Assembly (NCBI GenBank): GCA_937918935.1
Contig: CAKZSI010000077.1
Location: forward strand, 1 to 64,000
Origin: an uncultured Chloroflexales bacterium
GTDB lineage: Bacteria; Chloroflexota; Chloroflexia; Chloroflexales; Chloroflexaceae
Direction of reading: 5' to 3'
Length of the DNA stretch: 64,000 bases
In this document: positions 17,972 through 26,445 of the stretch, piece after piece
Layout: every line of letters begins with the position of its first letter
Numbering within the stretch: the first letter of the stretch is position 1
Notes under the pieces: generated by a model
Told to the model about the DNA's origin: nothing
Seen by the model: the letters and a program-made list of their open reading frames with translations, nothing else
Databases searched by the model: none
Made by a program: the position numbers and the translations under genes

Positions 17972-18057
17972 GTGTAGAGGTGTGGAGATGCAGGTGTGCC
18001 CCTGTAACTTCCCGCGCCTCTACGGTTCCCCACACAGTTACATCTCTACACCTCCAC
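17972..18057. repeat. Inverted-arm element, copy B
   Basis: Left arm GTGTAGAGGTGTGGAGATG (17972-17990) and right arm CATCTCTACACCTCCAC (18041-18057) are near-perfect inverted repeats. It separates mrp from moaA. Same family as 14073-14167 and 50208-50286. Confidence 0.7.
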
Positions 18058-18072
18058 AGCCCCACAAAACAA

Positions 18073-19164
18073 TTACGCGGCGGTAAACTTGAGCACACTG
18101 ATCCGCGCGGCGAGTTGGCGCGCAATCTGGCGGAAGACCTCGGCATAGGCGTCGGGAGCGTCGCTGATGACGGCGGGGGCGCCGCTGTCGCCGCCCTCGC
18201 GCACGGCAATGCCCAGGGGGATCTGTCCCAGCAAGGGCACGCCCAGGCGCGCCGCGAGGCGTTCGCCGCCGCCCATGCCGAAGATGTCGTAGCGCTTCCC
18301 GGTGTCGGGGGCCACAAAGTAGGCCATGTTCTCGACAATGCCCAGCAACGGCACATTGACCTTTTTGAACATCTCCATGGCCTTGATCACATCAGCAGTA
18401 GCCACTGCCTGTGGCGTGGTGACGATCAGACTGCCCGTGAGGGGCAGGCTCTGGGCAAGGGTCAACGCCACGTCACCGGTGCCGGGAGGCAGGTCAATGA
18501 TCAGGTAGTCGAGGGGCGCCCAGTCCACATTGTAGAGGAACTGCCGGAGCAACTGGCTGACCATCGGCCCGCGCCAGATCACCGGCTGGCTCTCGTCAAT
18601 CAGAAAGCCCACGGAGATCAGCTTGATGCCGTGGCCCTCCAGCGGGATCATCATCGCCTCGCCCTTCTCATTCTGAAAGGCTTCGGGCTGCCCGCGCACC
18701 CCAAACATCAGTGGCATACTCGGCCCGAATACATCGGCGTCGAGCAACCCGACCCGCGCGCCCTCCAGCTCCAGAGCTACCGCCAGGTTGGCGGCGACGG
18801 TGCTCTTGCCCACGCCGCCCTTACCGGCCGCCACGGCGATAACGTTCGCCACGCCGGGGATGGGCGCCTGTTCGGGAATGCCTGCCGGACGGCGCGTGTT
18901 GGCCGTGAACTCGATGCCGACCTCCTCTACTCCTGGTAACGCCCGAACGACGGCTTCCGCCTCAGCGTGAATCTGATCCTTAAGAGGGCAGGCCGGCGTG
19001 GTGAGCTCGATGGTGAAGCTTACGGCTCCACCGTTGATCTTCACGTCTTTGACCATGCGCCGTGAGACAATGTCGCCGCCGAGCTCCGGCTCCTGTACCT
19101 GGCTGAGGGCGGCAAGCACCTGCTGCTCGGTGATCTGGGGCGCGCCGCGCGTGAAGAGACCCAT
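18073..19164 (-). CDS. mrp: Mrp/NBP35-type P-loop ATPase, Fe-S cluster carrier
   Basis: A 363-residue protein. Residues ~1-90 form a MIP18/DUF59-like domain (LSQVQEPELGGDIVSRRMVKD and PACPLKDQI), residues ~105-363 a deviant Walker A ATPase (GKGGVGKSTVAANLAVAL, DADVFGPSMP, DLPPGTGD). Proteins of this family transfer or help build iron-sulfur clusters. The usual paired CxxC near the C-terminus is absent here; the region reads ENMAYFVAPDTGKRYDIFG, so cluster binding by this copy is uncertain. The ATG at 19164 is chosen over upstream codons because of a CCGGAG ribosome site. It heads a likely mrp-moaA unit, and MoaA itself needs two Fe-S clusters. Confidence 0.88.
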   Translation of the reverse strand: MGLFTRGAPQITEQQVLAALSQVQEPELGGDIVSRRMVKDVKINGGAVSFTIELTTPACPLKDQIHAEAEAVVRALPGVEEVGIEFTANTRRPAGIPEQAPIPGVANVIAVAAGKGGVGKSTVAANLAVALELEGARVGLLDADVFGPSMPLMFGVRGQPEAFQNEKGEAMMIPLEGHGIKLISVGFLIDESQPVIWRGPMVSQLLRQFLYNVDWAPLDYLIIDLPPGTGDVALTLAQSLPLTGSLIVTTPQAVATADVIKAMEMFKKVNVPLLGIVENMAYFVAPDTGKRYDIFGMGGGERLAARLGVPLLGQIPLGIAVREGGDSGAPAVISDAPDAYAEVFRQIARQLAARISVLKFTAA

Positions 19165-19227
19165 GGAATGTGCTCCGGAATACTCGCTGGAGGTATTGGT
19201 TCCTGGCAATGGGATATGCTAACCTGT

Positions 19228-19233
19228 ATTATA
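19228..19233 (-). promoter_or_regulatory. Probable -10 box of mrp
   Basis: Minus-strand TATAAT about 64 nt before the mrp start; the -35 region is weak. Confidence 0.45.
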
Positions 19234-19421
19234 CCAGAGAATTACGAAAGATGCTTCTGTCGAAAGTCGCCGGGGCAGGGCCGGTGCAGAGTCCGCTGCC
19301 TACGGTGAGTCCAGGGGGCCACGCCGCCCACCAGGATCTTTTTTCGGCAGTTCTGGCAGCTAAGCCGCCAGAAGCGACGAAGAACCTGGAGTTTGAGGCT
19401 TGCCCCGAAGACGTAGAGGAC

Positions 19422-19458
19422 GACGACCTCACAGGTCGTGAAGACCTGTGAGGTCGTC
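19422..19458. terminator. Perfect hairpin overlapping the end of the Fe-S protein gene
   Basis: GACGACCTCACAGGTC (19422-19437) pairs over 16 bp with 19443-19458 around a 5-nt loop. The minus-strand gene ending at 19429 reads through one whole arm, so its last codons and stop lie inside the hairpin. Confidence 0.65.
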
Positions 19459-19686
19459 ACGAACGATCGCCGTCGCGCGTTCAGGAGTCACGCCAGCGTA
19501 GCGAAGGTTGCCGGGTAGAACGAGCAGATTCGGGCCGTGGTCGCAGTGATCCTGGCATCCGCCGAGGCGCAGTTCGACGACGCCGAGCAGTCCTGCCTCC
19601 CACAGGGCATTCTCAAGGGCCGCACGTGTGCCGGCGGCGCTCGCCGCGCAACGGGGACCGGTGCAGAGGTAGAGGCGATAGGGCAT
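19429..19686 (-). CDS. Small thioredoxin-fold [2Fe-2S] ferredoxin-like protein
   Basis: An 85-residue protein. Cysteines in YLCTGPRCAAS and GGCQDHCDHGPN match the C-x4-C ... C-x3-C pattern of thioredoxin-like [2Fe-2S] ferredoxins, which are related to the NuoE subunit and to cobalt/nitrogen-fixation ferredoxins. VLPGNLRYAGVTPERATAIV after the cysteines fits the family's second half. The ATG at 19686 has GAGG 5 nt upstream; upstream in-frame ATGs at 19713/19710 lack a clear site. The final ten residues are encoded by the arm of a 16-bp hairpin, which may mean the native C-terminus was replaced by an inserted repeat. Confidence 0.7.
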   Translation of the reverse strand: MPYRLYLCTGPRCAASAAGTRAALENALWEAGLLGVVELRLGGCQDHCDHGPNLLVLPGNLRYAGVTPERATAIVRDDLTGLHDL

Positions 19687-19842
19687 GGCTGCCTCGATAT
19701 TGGGGCGCATCATCGTATGTCGTTGCCAGACTCGCTGGCGCGAAACGATGCCCGCGCCGTTGTTGACAGTACAGTGCTCGGCATGGTAGCACTGCACTGG
19801 ACAGGAGGCAATGCTTAATCCTTAGAAGCAAGCGTGCGCGCG

Positions 19843-19871
19843 TTGACGCTGCCTCCCTGCCGTGGTACAAT
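19843..19871 (+). promoter_or_regulatory. tRNA promoter
   Basis: TTGACG (19843-19848), a 17-bp spacer, TACAAT (19866-19871); the tRNA starts 12 nt later. Confidence 0.7.
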
Positions 19872-19882
19872 TGAGCGTGTTA

Positions 19883-19957
19883 GTCGGGGTAGCTCAGCGG
19901 TAGAGCAAACGGCTCATAATCGTTAGGTCGCGGGTTCGAATCCCGCCTCCGACACCA
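19883..19957 (+). tRNA. tRNA with CAU anticodon (elongator Met or lysidine-modified Ile2), CCA encoded
   Basis: Seventy-five bases fold as a tRNA: acceptor GTCGGGG with CTCCGAC, D-arm GCTCAGCGGTAGAGC, anticodon stem AACGG/TCGTT around CTCATAA, T-arm GCGGGTTCGAATCCCGC, discriminator A and encoded CCA at 19955-19957. G1-C72 pairing argues against initiator tRNA. The anticodon CAU is shared by elongator tRNA-Met and by tRNA-Ile2, whose C34 is converted to lysidine by TilS; the TilS gene begins 50 bp downstream, which makes the Ile2 reading worth testing. Confidence 0.93.
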
Positions 19958-19962
19958 CCGGG

Positions 19963-19999
19963 CGAGTGACACCAGCAGGTTGTCACTCGTTAGTTTTTT
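19963..19999 (+). terminator. Intrinsic terminator of the tRNA gene
   Basis: CGAGTGACA (19963-19971) pairs with TGTCACTCG (19981-19989), followed by TTAG and six T. The tilS-hpt start codon is only 7 nt after the T-run, so termination efficiency may control how much of that mRNA is made. Confidence 0.8.
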
Positions 20000-20006
20000 C
20001 TGAGCC

Positions 20007-22046
20007 ATGAGCGACCTCCTTCCCCACCTGCGCACGGTGCTCCAACGCCACGGGCTGCTGCGCTCCGACGCGCTGATCCTGGTGGCCGTCTCGGGGGGCC
20101 CCGACTCGTTGTGCCTGCTGCACCTGCTCTGGCGCCTCCACGGCGCCGGTGGCCCTCAGGTTCACGTCGCTCATTTCGACCACGGGCTTCGCCCTGAGTC
20201 GCCCGCGGAGGCGCGCTACGTCGCCGATGTGGCGACGGCATGGGGAGTGGCGGTGAGCGTTGGGCAGGGTGACGTGGCCGGGCTGGCGGGCGTCAGCGGC
20301 GACAATCTGATGGCGGCCGCCCGGCGCGCCCGCTACGCCTTCCTCGCGGCCACGGCCCGCGCCGTTGGCGCCTCGGTGGTTGCGGTGGCGCATCAGGCCG
20401 ATGATCAGGCCGAAACCGTGCTGCTGCACCTCCTGCGCGGCGCTGGTCTCGCGGGGCTGCGTGGGATGCGCGAAACGACCCCGTGGGAAGAATGGGCCGG
20501 TCCGCTCGAGGCGCCACCGCCAACACCTCCAGGATCGCCGGCGTCCTCCGGGCCACTGCTCCTCCGTCCCCTGCTGGGTATCACCCGCGCGGCCATTGAA
20601 GCCTACTGCCATGCGCAGCGCCTCGTGCCGTTGGAGGATCCCAGCAACCAGGCCGAGCGCTACACCCGCGCGCGCGTCCGGCGTCTGCTCGCCGCTCTCA
20701 CCGCTGAGAACCCACGTATCGTGGAGACGCTGGGACGGACCGCGGCGATCTGCGCTGCCGACCATAACTTTCTGCAAACCCAACTCGACGCCGCCTGGCC
20801 GATGCTCGCCGTGGAGACTCCCACAGTGGTCTTCCTGCGCCGCGCGGCGTGGGAACGGCTCCATCCGGCGCTGCAGCGCTACGCCCTGCGGCGCGCCGCG
20901 GCGCGTCTGGGCCTGGTGGAGGTAAGCCAGCGGCAGATCGAGGCCGCCTGCGCCCTGGCGCAACATTCGGGCCGGCGTTTGCGCCTGGGGACCAGCCTGC
21001 GTCTTGACGTGGAGCAGGAGCGCCTGATCCTGGCCCCTCTGGCCGCCCCTCCTCCTGACGACGCGCCGCAACTTGCCGTGGATGAACTTCCCCTTACAGT
21101 GCCTGGCCGCCTCGATCTCAGCAAGGGCTGGATGTGCATCGCACAGACCGAAGCGCCTATCGCCCCCTCAGCCTGGTGGGTCGCCCTCGACCCACAGGCC
21201 CTCGATGGCCCCCTGGTGCTGCGCCGTCGCCGACCCGGTGACCGCTTCCGGCCCGTCGGCGCGCCCGGCAGCCGTTTGCTGCAAGACTTCTTTGTCGATC
21301 GTAAGGTGCCCCGTGGGCTGCGCGATGCCTGGCCCGTCCTCGCCACGCCGAGCGCCGTGGTCTGGGTGCCGGGGCATCGCGGCGACCAGCGCTTCGTCGC
21401 CACAGAGCGGAGTCAGGGTACAATCTGGATCGGACTGATCAGCGCGCGGGAAACGCTGCCGTGGGTTTCCCGACAGGGGAAGCAGCAAGCAGTAGAGGGG
21501 CGTATGCATCGCGATATCGCCAGGGTGCTCATTTCGACGGAGGAACTGCAGGTGCGCATCGCCGAGTTAGGGGCGCAGATCACCGCCGATTACGCCGGAG
21601 TGGGCGATTTGCTCCTGGTCGGGGTATTGAAGGGCTGCGCGATATTCATGGTTGATCTCGCTCGCAGCATCGATCTGCCCCTGGCGATTGACTTCATCGC
21701 CGTGGCCAGCTACGGCGCCTCAACCGAGTCGAGCGGCGTGGTGCGGCTGCTCAAGGATCTGGATACCGATATCGCCGGGCGCCACGTATTGATCGTTGAG
21801 GATATTATCGATAGCGGGCTGACCCTGGCCTACCTGCGCGGGCAGTTGCTCCGCCGTAACCCCGCCAGTCTGCGTATCTGCACCCTGTTAAACAAACCCG
21901 AGCGCCGGATCGCCGATGTGCCCATCGACTACCTGGGCTTTGACATTCCCAATGAGTTTGTGGTCGGGTACGGCCTCGACTATGCTGAACACTACCGCAA
22001 TTTGCCGTACATCGGCATCCTCAAGCCAGAGATCTACGGCGCGTAA
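20007..22046 (+). CDS. tilS-hpt: Bifunctional tRNA(Ile)-lysidine synthase / hypoxanthine phosphoribosyltransferase
   Basis: One 679-residue frame joins two enzymes. Residues 1-~480 are TilS: PP-loop [45 protein letters not shown] and the C-terminal [13 protein letters not shown]...[12 protein letters not shown] domain; it makes lysidine at C34 of tRNA-Ile(CAU). Residues ~500-679 are Hpt: [15 protein letters not shown], the PRPP loop [11 protein letters not shown] and [11 protein letters not shown]; it salvages hypoxanthine/guanine. Adjacent tilS and hpt genes are common in bacteria; here no stop separates them. An internal ATG at 21504 (MHRDIARVL) could still give a separate Hpt, although its GAGGGGC is a poor site. 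The ATG at 20007 has no ribosome site and follows the tRNA terminator directly. Confidence 0.9.
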   Translation: MSDLLPHLRTVLQRHGLLRSDALILVAVSGGPDSLCLLHLLWRLHGAGGPQVHVAHFDHGLRPESPAEARYVADVATAWGVAVSVGQGDVAGLAGVSGDNLMAAARRARYAFLAATARAVGASVVAVAHQADDQAETVLLHLLRGAGLAGLRGMRETTPWEEWAGPLEAPPPTPPGSPASSGPLLLRPLLGITRAAIEAYCHAQRLVPLEDPSNQAERYTRARVRRLLAALTAENPRIVETLGRTAAICAADHNFLQTQLDAAWPMLAVETPTVVFLRRAAWERLHPALQRYALRRAAARLGLVEVSQRQIEAACALAQHSGRRLRLGTSLRLDVEQERLILAPLAAPPPDDAPQLAVDELPLTVPGRLDLSKGWMCIAQTEAPIAPSAWWVALDPQALDGPLVLRRRRPGDRFRPVGAPGSRLLQDFFVDRKVPRGLRDAWPVLATPSAVVWVPGHRGDQRFVATERSQGTIWIGLISARETLPWVSRQGKQQAVEGRMHRDIARVLISTEELQVRIAELGAQITADYAGVGDLLLVGVLKGCAIFMVDLARSIDLPLAIDFIAVASYGASTESSGVVRLLKDLDTDIAGRHVLIVEDIIDSGLTLAYLRGQLLRRNPASLRICTLLNKPERRIADVPIDYLGFDIPNEFVVGYGLDYAEHYRNLPYIGILKPEIYGA

Positions 22047-22160
22047 AGTTCCCGCCGCCCCGTCCCACGGGCTGGGAGAGTCTGGGAGAAGCGCCTTTCC
22101 GGGCAAGCCCTCCCGCCAGCGGGGAGAGTCTGGAAAGGCTGCGCCCTCCCAGGACAACAA
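22047..22160. repeat. GC-rich dispersed repeat block
   Basis: Contains repeated CTGGGAGAG/TCTGGGAGA and GCCCTCCC words of the dispersed hairpin family, including GGGAGAGTCTGGGAGAAGCG at 22075-22094 and GGGGAGAGTCTGGAAAGGCT at 22121-22140. It ends upstream of the ftsH promoter. No gene. Confidence 0.5.
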
Positions 22161-22182
22161 AAACACCCCTGTGTGAAGTGAG

Positions 22183-22243
22183 CCAGATTACAATCCACGT
22201 GTGATCTGGTTCCCTTGAAGGGCCAGATCGCATTTGGTATAAT
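22183..22243 (+). promoter_or_regulatory. ftsH promoter with three CCAGAT/ATCTGG half-sites
   Basis: TTGAAG (22215-22220), 17 bp, TATAAT (22238-22243). Half-sites CCAGAT (22183-22188), GATCTGG (22203-22209) and CCAGATC (22223-22229) form two overlapping inverted pairs; the second pair brackets the -35. This looks like an operator for an unknown regulator. The leader to the ATG at 22417 is ~165 nt. Confidence 0.6.
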
Positions 22244-22416
22244 CTAATCACGGCGTCCGAATGCGCGGCGCTGGAGCGGCGCGTTCGGACCATATGCCGC
22301 CCCACGTGCGTTCCCCGAGCGCAGCGACGAGTGCACTTGCGTTATCTGGTTGCGCTGATCCGCCGTCGCTTTCAACCCGCAGTACAGGGATTATCCTAGA
22401 GGGATGGACACAACGA

Positions 22417-24357
22417 ATGGGCGATAATCGCTGGTTAAAGAATAGCTTTGTCTATCTGATCATCCTGGTCGCCGCGCTTGCACTGTTCTTCCAGTATTTT
22501 GGGCAAAACTCGACCCAGAGTAGTGAGAAGGGCATCGCCGAGGTGATTGCCGACGCGCAGGCCGGGCGGATCAAGCAGATTGCCGCACAGGCTGGCGATG
22601 AGCAGATCGTTGTCACCTATACCGATGGCACCGAGTACCGTTCGCGCCTGGAGTCGAACGATAGCGTCATGGGCCTGCTCGCCGACTGGGGTGTGCCGCT
22701 CACATCCACCGATGGCAAGCAGCTTATCAATGTCAGGGTCAGTCCTGCTCCGGCCTGGGGCGGTCTGTTGAGTATCTTCACCATCCTGCTCCCAACACTG
22801 CTGCTGATCGGCTTTTTCGTCTTCTTCATGCGCCAGGCCCAGGGGTCGAACAATCAGGCCCTTTCGTTTGGCAAGAGCCGCGCGCGTATGTTCGCCGGCG
22901 ATAAGCCGACGGTCACCTTCGCCGATGTGGCCGGCCAGGAGGAGGCCAAGCAGGATCTGACGGAGATCGTTGAGTTTTTGAAGTACCCGGATAAGTTCGC
23001 CGCCCTCGGCGCGCGTATTCCACGCGGCGTGCTGATGGTTGGCCCTCCCGGAACGGGCAAGACGCTGCTCTCGCGCGCCGTGGCCGGTGAGGCTGGTGTG
23101 CCCTTCTTCAGCATCTCCGGCTCTGAGTTCGTCGAGATGTTCGTTGGCGTGGGCGCCTCACGCGTGCGTGACCTGTTCGACCAGGCCAAGCGCAACGCGC
23201 CCTGCATCGTGTTTATTGACGAGATTGATGCCGTCGGTCGCCAGCGCGGCGCCGGGTTGGGCGGCTCCCACGATGAGCGTGAGCAGACCCTCAACCAGAT
23301 CCTGGTCGAGATGGATGGATTCGATACCAACACCAACGTGATCGTGATCGCCGCCTCCAACCGCCCCGATGTGCTCGATCCGGCCCTGGTGCGCCCGGGC
23401 CGCTTCGATCGCCAGGTGGTGCTCGATGCGCCTGATGTTCGGGGCCGAATTGATATTCTCAAGGTGCATACCAAGGGTAAGCCGCTGGACGAGGATGTCA
23501 ATATCGAGGTCATCGCCCGCCTCACTCCCGGCTTCTCCGGCGCCGACCTGATGAACGCTGTGAACGAGGCCGCCATTCTCGCCGCGCGGCGCTCAAAGAA
23601 GAAGATCGGTATGGCTGAACTACAGGACTCGATCGAGCGTGTGGCTCTCGGAGGCCCTGAGCGGCGCTCGCGGGTGATGACCGATCGCAAGAAACTGGTC
23701 GTCGCCTACCACGAGTCTGGCCATGCTATCACCGGAGCGGCGATGCCGCGGGCCAACAAGTTGCAGAAGGTGACGATCATCCCTCGCGGGCGGGCGGGCG
23801 GCTACGCCCTCTTCCTGCCCGATGAGGACAACCTCGGCCTGCAGAGCCTGTCCTACTTCAAGGCCGAGATGGTGGTGGCCATGGGTGGCCGCGCCGCCGA
23901 GGAGATCGTTTTCGGCCCTGAGGAGGTTACTACCGGCGCCTCGCAGGATCTGGTCTCGGTGACCCGTACCGCCCGCGCCATGGTGACGCGCTACGGGATG
24001 AGCGATAAGCTTGGCCCGCTCGTCTTTGGCGAGAAGGAAGAGTTGATCTTCCTTGGCCGCGAGATTAGCGAGCAGCGCAACTACGGTGATGAGGTCGCGC
24101 GCCAGATTGATGAGGAGGTGCACCGCCTGGCGGTCGAGGCCTACGAGAACGCCTTGCAGATCCTGATCAACAACCGGGCCGTTCTCGATGATATGGCTAA
24201 CGCCCTGCTCGAATTCGAGACCCTTGAGGGTGAACAACTGGCCGAACTGCTCAGCCGCGTCAAGCCGTTGACGATTGATATGAGCCGCAACGGCAAGACC
24301 GCTGAGAAGCCAGCGTTGCCCACTCCCCCACCGGCGGCCGGGCCGCTGCCGGCCTGA
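22417..24357 (+). CDS. ftsH: ATP-dependent zinc metalloprotease FtsH
   Basis: A 646-residue membrane-anchored AAA+ protease that degrades misfolded membrane proteins and regulatory proteins. Two membrane helices (residues ~10-30 and ~118-142) flank an external loop; Walker A GPPGTGKT begins near residue 209; Walker B is [15 protein letters not shown]; the second region of homology is [18 protein letters not shown]; the zinc site is H432-E433-SG-H436. The start at 22417 is chosen because [16 protein letters not shown] gives the usual short N-terminus and a GAGGGA lies ~12 nt upstream; the frame extends to 22261 but that part overlaps the leader. The C-terminus is Pro-rich. Confidence 0.97.
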   Translation: MGDNRWLKNSFVYLIILVAALALFFQYFGQNSTQSSEKGIAEVIADAQAGRIKQIAAQAGDEQIVVTYTDGTEYRSRLESNDSVMGLLADWGVPLTSTDGKQLINVRVSPAPAWGGLLSIFTILLPTLLLIGFFVFFMRQAQGSNNQALSFGKSRARMFAGDKPTVTFADVAGQEEAKQDLTEIVEFLKYPDKFAALGARIPRGVLMVGPPGTGKTLLSRAVAGEAGVPFFSISGSEFVEMFVGVGASRVRDLFDQAKRNAPCIVFIDEIDAVGRQRGAGLGGSHDEREQTLNQILVEMDGFDTNTNVIVIAASNRPDVLDPALVRPGRFDRQVVLDAPDVRGRIDILKVHTKGKPLDEDVNIEVIARLTPGFSGADLMNAVNEAAILAARRSKKKIGMAELQDSIERVALGGPERRSRVMTDRKKLVVAYHESGHAITGAAMPRANKLQKVTIIPRGRAGGYALFLPDEDNLGLQSLSYFKAEMVVAMGGRAAEEIVFGPEEVTTGASQDLVSVTRTARAMVTRYGMSDKLGPLVFGEKEELIFLGREISEQRNYGDEVARQIDEEVHRLAVEAYENALQILINNRAVLDDMANALLEFETLEGEQLAELLSRVKPLTIDMSRNGKTAEKPALPTPPPAAGPLPA

Positions 24358-24374
24358 TACGCCCATCATAATAA

Positions 24375-24405
24375 CAAAGGGGCGGGCCTTGTGCCCGCCC
24401 CTTTG
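24375..24405. terminator. Bidirectional terminator between ftsH and the aldehyde dehydrogenase
   Basis: CAAAGGGGCGGGC (24375-24387) and GCCCGCCCCTTTG (24393-24405) form a perfect 13-bp stem with a CTTGT loop between convergent genes. Confidence 0.8.
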
Positions 24406-24426
24406 ATGTTCGGTCACCGGCTTGCC

Positions 24427-25920
24427 TTATTCCACATTATCAATCTGCGCCCGCTGCAGCGTCCCGCTGTAGTCCACGTACACACTCTTCCACTCGCTGA
24501 ACACGTCGAGCATGGTCGGCCCGGCCTCGCGGTGGCCGTTGCCCGTGGCCTTGACCCCGCCGAAGGGCAGGTGGATCTCTGCGCCAATGGTCGGGGCGTT
24601 GATGTAGACGATCCCCGCTTCGAGTTCGTGCATGGCCCGGTACGCGGCGTTAATGTCGCGGGTGTAGATCGAGGCCGAAAGGCCGTAGGACACGTCGTTG
24701 GCCACTGCCAGGGCCTCATCCAGGCCTGCCACCTCGATCACGCTCAACACCGGGCCGAAGATCTCCTCGCGGGCGATGCGCATCTGCGGCCTAACGTCGG
24801 TGAACACGGTCGGCTGCACGAAGAAGCCGTGGGCATAGACACCCTCGTTCAGGTGCGCACCGCCGCAGCGCAGCGTCGCACCCTCGCGCCGACCAAGCTC
24901 GATATACTCAAGCACGCGCCGGAGTTGATCCTCGTTCACCAGCGGCCCCATCTCGGTCGAAGGGTCAAGCCCATTGCCGATGCGCAGGCGCGTCGCCCGA
25001 TCCACGATCCGCTCGACCAGGGTCGCCGCGATACTGCGGTGGACGATGAGGCGACTGGTGGCGGTGCAGCGCTGCCCGGTGGTGCCAAAGGCGCCCCAGA
25101 TCACCCCCTGCAGAACCAGGTCGAGATCGGCGTCGTCCATGACGATCAGCGGGTTCTTGCCCCCCATCTCCAGACTGACGCGCTTGAGTTGGCGCGCGCC
25201 CAGCTCGTAGACCAGGCGGCCCACCTCGGTGCTGCCGGTGAAAGAGATCACCGGCACGTCAGGATGTTCGACCAGCGGCTGCCCGGCGCTCGGCCCGAAG
25301 CCGGTAACGATGTTGACCACGCCGGGGGGCAGGCCGGCCTCGACCAGGCACTCCACCAGGTTGTAGGTGCTCACCGAGGCGTCCTCGCCGGGCTTGATGA
25401 CCACCGTGTTGCCGCACACCAGGGCCGGGAGCATCTTCCAGGAGGCGATGGCCATGGGGAAGTTCCAGGGGGTGATCATGCCGACTATGCCGATCGGCTG
25501 GCGGATGCTCATCTGGAACTTGTTGGGCAACTCCGACGGCGTGGTCACGCCGTGCATGCGCCGACCCTCGCCACCGGCGTACTGCGCCATACCAATGGCC
25601 TCGACAATGTCGCCGCCGGCCTCGAAGAGCGGCTTGCCCATCTCGCGGGTCAGGTCGCGGCTGTAGCGCTCCTTGCGCGCCTGCAGCAACTCGGCGGCCT
25701 TAAGCAGGATCTCGCCGCGCCTGGGCGCCGGCACACGACGCCAGACGGGGTAGGCCGCCTTGGCCGCAGCTACGGCGTCGTTGACATCGTCGGCATTGCT
25801 ATCCTGAAAGATGCCGACAATCTCACGCTGATCGGCCGGATTGCGCCGCTCGTAGGTGTTGCCGCTGCGGCTGGCGACGAACTCGCCGCCGATGAAGTTC
25901 TTGAAGATCGGCGTGGACAT
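24427..25920 (-). CDS. NAD(P)-dependent aldehyde dehydrogenase
   Basis: A 497-residue aldehyde dehydrogenase superfamily enzyme oxidising an aldehyde to its acid. Conserved features: [32 protein letters not shown], the general base in [11 protein letters not shown], the catalytic Cys in [12 protein letters not shown], and [10 protein letters not shown]. The C-terminal [15 protein letters not shown] resembles alpha-ketoglutarate-semialdehyde and aminoadipate-semialdehyde dehydrogenases, but residue-level assignment of the substrate is not possible here. It stands alone, convergent with ftsH, and its upstream region on the minus strand carries a dispersed palindrome and a parS-like site. Confidence 0.9.
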   Translation of the reverse strand: MSTPIFKNFIGGEFVASRSGNTYERRNPADQREIVGIFQDSNADDVNDAVAAAKAAYPVWRRVPAPRRGEILLKAAELLQARKERYSRDLTREMGKPLFEAGGDIVEAIGMAQYAGGEGRRMHGVTTPSELPNKFQMSIRQPIGIVGMITPWNFPMAIASWKMLPALVCGNTVVIKPGEDASVSTYNLVECLVEAGLPPGVVNIVTGFGPSAGQPLVEHPDVPVISFTGSTEVGRLVYELGARQLKRVSLEMGGKNPLIVMDDADLDLVLQGVIWGAFGTTGQRCTATSRLIVHRSIAATLVERIVDRATRLRIGNGLDPSTEMGPLVNEDQLRRVLEYIELGRREGATLRCGGAHLNEGVYAHGFFVQPTVFTDVRPQMRIAREEIFGPVLSVIEVAGLDEALAVANDVSYGLSASIYTRDINAAYRAMHELEAGIVYINAPTIGAEIHLPFGGVKATGNGHREAGPTMLDVFSEWKSVYVDYSGTLQRAQIDNVE

Positions 25921-25991
25921 CTTCGTCCTCCACTTCCCGTGGGTGCAACCTGGTGGGCTGCGCTACCGTCTGTACCGCTGTACAAGGTCGC

Positions 25992-26010
25992 GGGGAAACC
26001 AGGTTTCCCC
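25992..26010. repeat. Dispersed palindrome, consensus form
   Basis: GGGGAAACC-A-GGTTTCCCC, identical over 19 bp to 2601-2619 and 8465-8483. It is 18 bp from the parS-like site. Confidence 0.7.
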
Positions 26011-26028
26011 GCACCCCTCCAACCGGCC

Positions 26029-26044
26029 AGTTTCACGTGAAACA
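26029..26044. promoter_or_regulatory. parS-like ParB-binding site
   Basis: AGTTTCACGTGAAACA matches the widely conserved parS sequence TGTTNCACGTGAAACA at 15 of 16 positions. ParB binds such sites, usually near the replication origin, to load condensin and segregate chromosomes. It lies in noncoding DNA upstream of the aldehyde dehydrogenase. No parA/parB or dnaA is in this window. Confidence 0.7.
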
Positions 26045-26225
26045 CCCGTTCGACTTCGCCGTACCCCACTGGCATGAACAAAGGGTTTTCCTGTCAGAGA
26101 GCTGCGCTAAGCAGTTTTGCCTCACACTGGAGCCCCGGCAGGCCCGCTACCATTGTAGCGCATCGGAAGGGTGTGGAGGATTGGTCAGTCCTGAGGTTCG
26201 CGGTTAACGGGCGCCGCTACCCTCA

Positions 26226-26399
26226 TCAAGGGACCTGCCCACAGATGCGCATGGCGCCTGGCCGGATCGGCGCTGACACCGCGCTCTTCCAGACTTCGTC
26301 GCGGTTGCTTTGCCAGTAGAATGGCTGTCCAACGACCAGGCCGACACGGTTGACGTTGCCAGGCGCCAGACGGTCCTGCTCAAAGGGTTCAGGTGTCAT
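26226..26399 (-). CDS. Small hypothetical protein, 57 residues
   Basis: An ATG at 26399 opens 57 codons to a TGA at 26226. The product begins MTPEPFEQDRLAPGNVNRVG and ends RPGAMRICGQVP, with an aromatic stretch GQPFYWQSNRDEVW in the middle. AGGAAC lies about 9 nt upstream and a TATACT hexamer lies a further ~30 nt upstream, so expression signals are in order. It has no recognisable motif, signal peptide or membrane helix. It fills part of what otherwise looks like a 900-bp gap between the aldehyde dehydrogenase and the SpoIIE-like gene. Coding is inferred from start signals and unbiased composition, not from homology. Confidence 0.5.
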   Translation of the reverse strand: MTPEPFEQDRLAPGNVNRVGLVVGQPFYWQSNRDEVWKSAVSAPIRPGAMRICGQVP

Positions 26400-26439
26400 A
26401 GTTACAGTTCCTGGTGAGAGCCATCAGGTCAATGCGGTG

Positions 26440-26445
26440 AGTATA
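26440..26445 (-). promoter_or_regulatory. Possible -10 of the 57-residue gene
   Basis: Minus-strand TATACT about 40 nt before the ATG at 26399; no clear -35. Confidence 0.35.

Noticed and set aside
22261-22416. FtsH starting at 22261
   Set aside because: The extra 52 codons are arginine/alanine-rich, unlike any FtsH N-terminus, and lie just behind the promoter in the leader.
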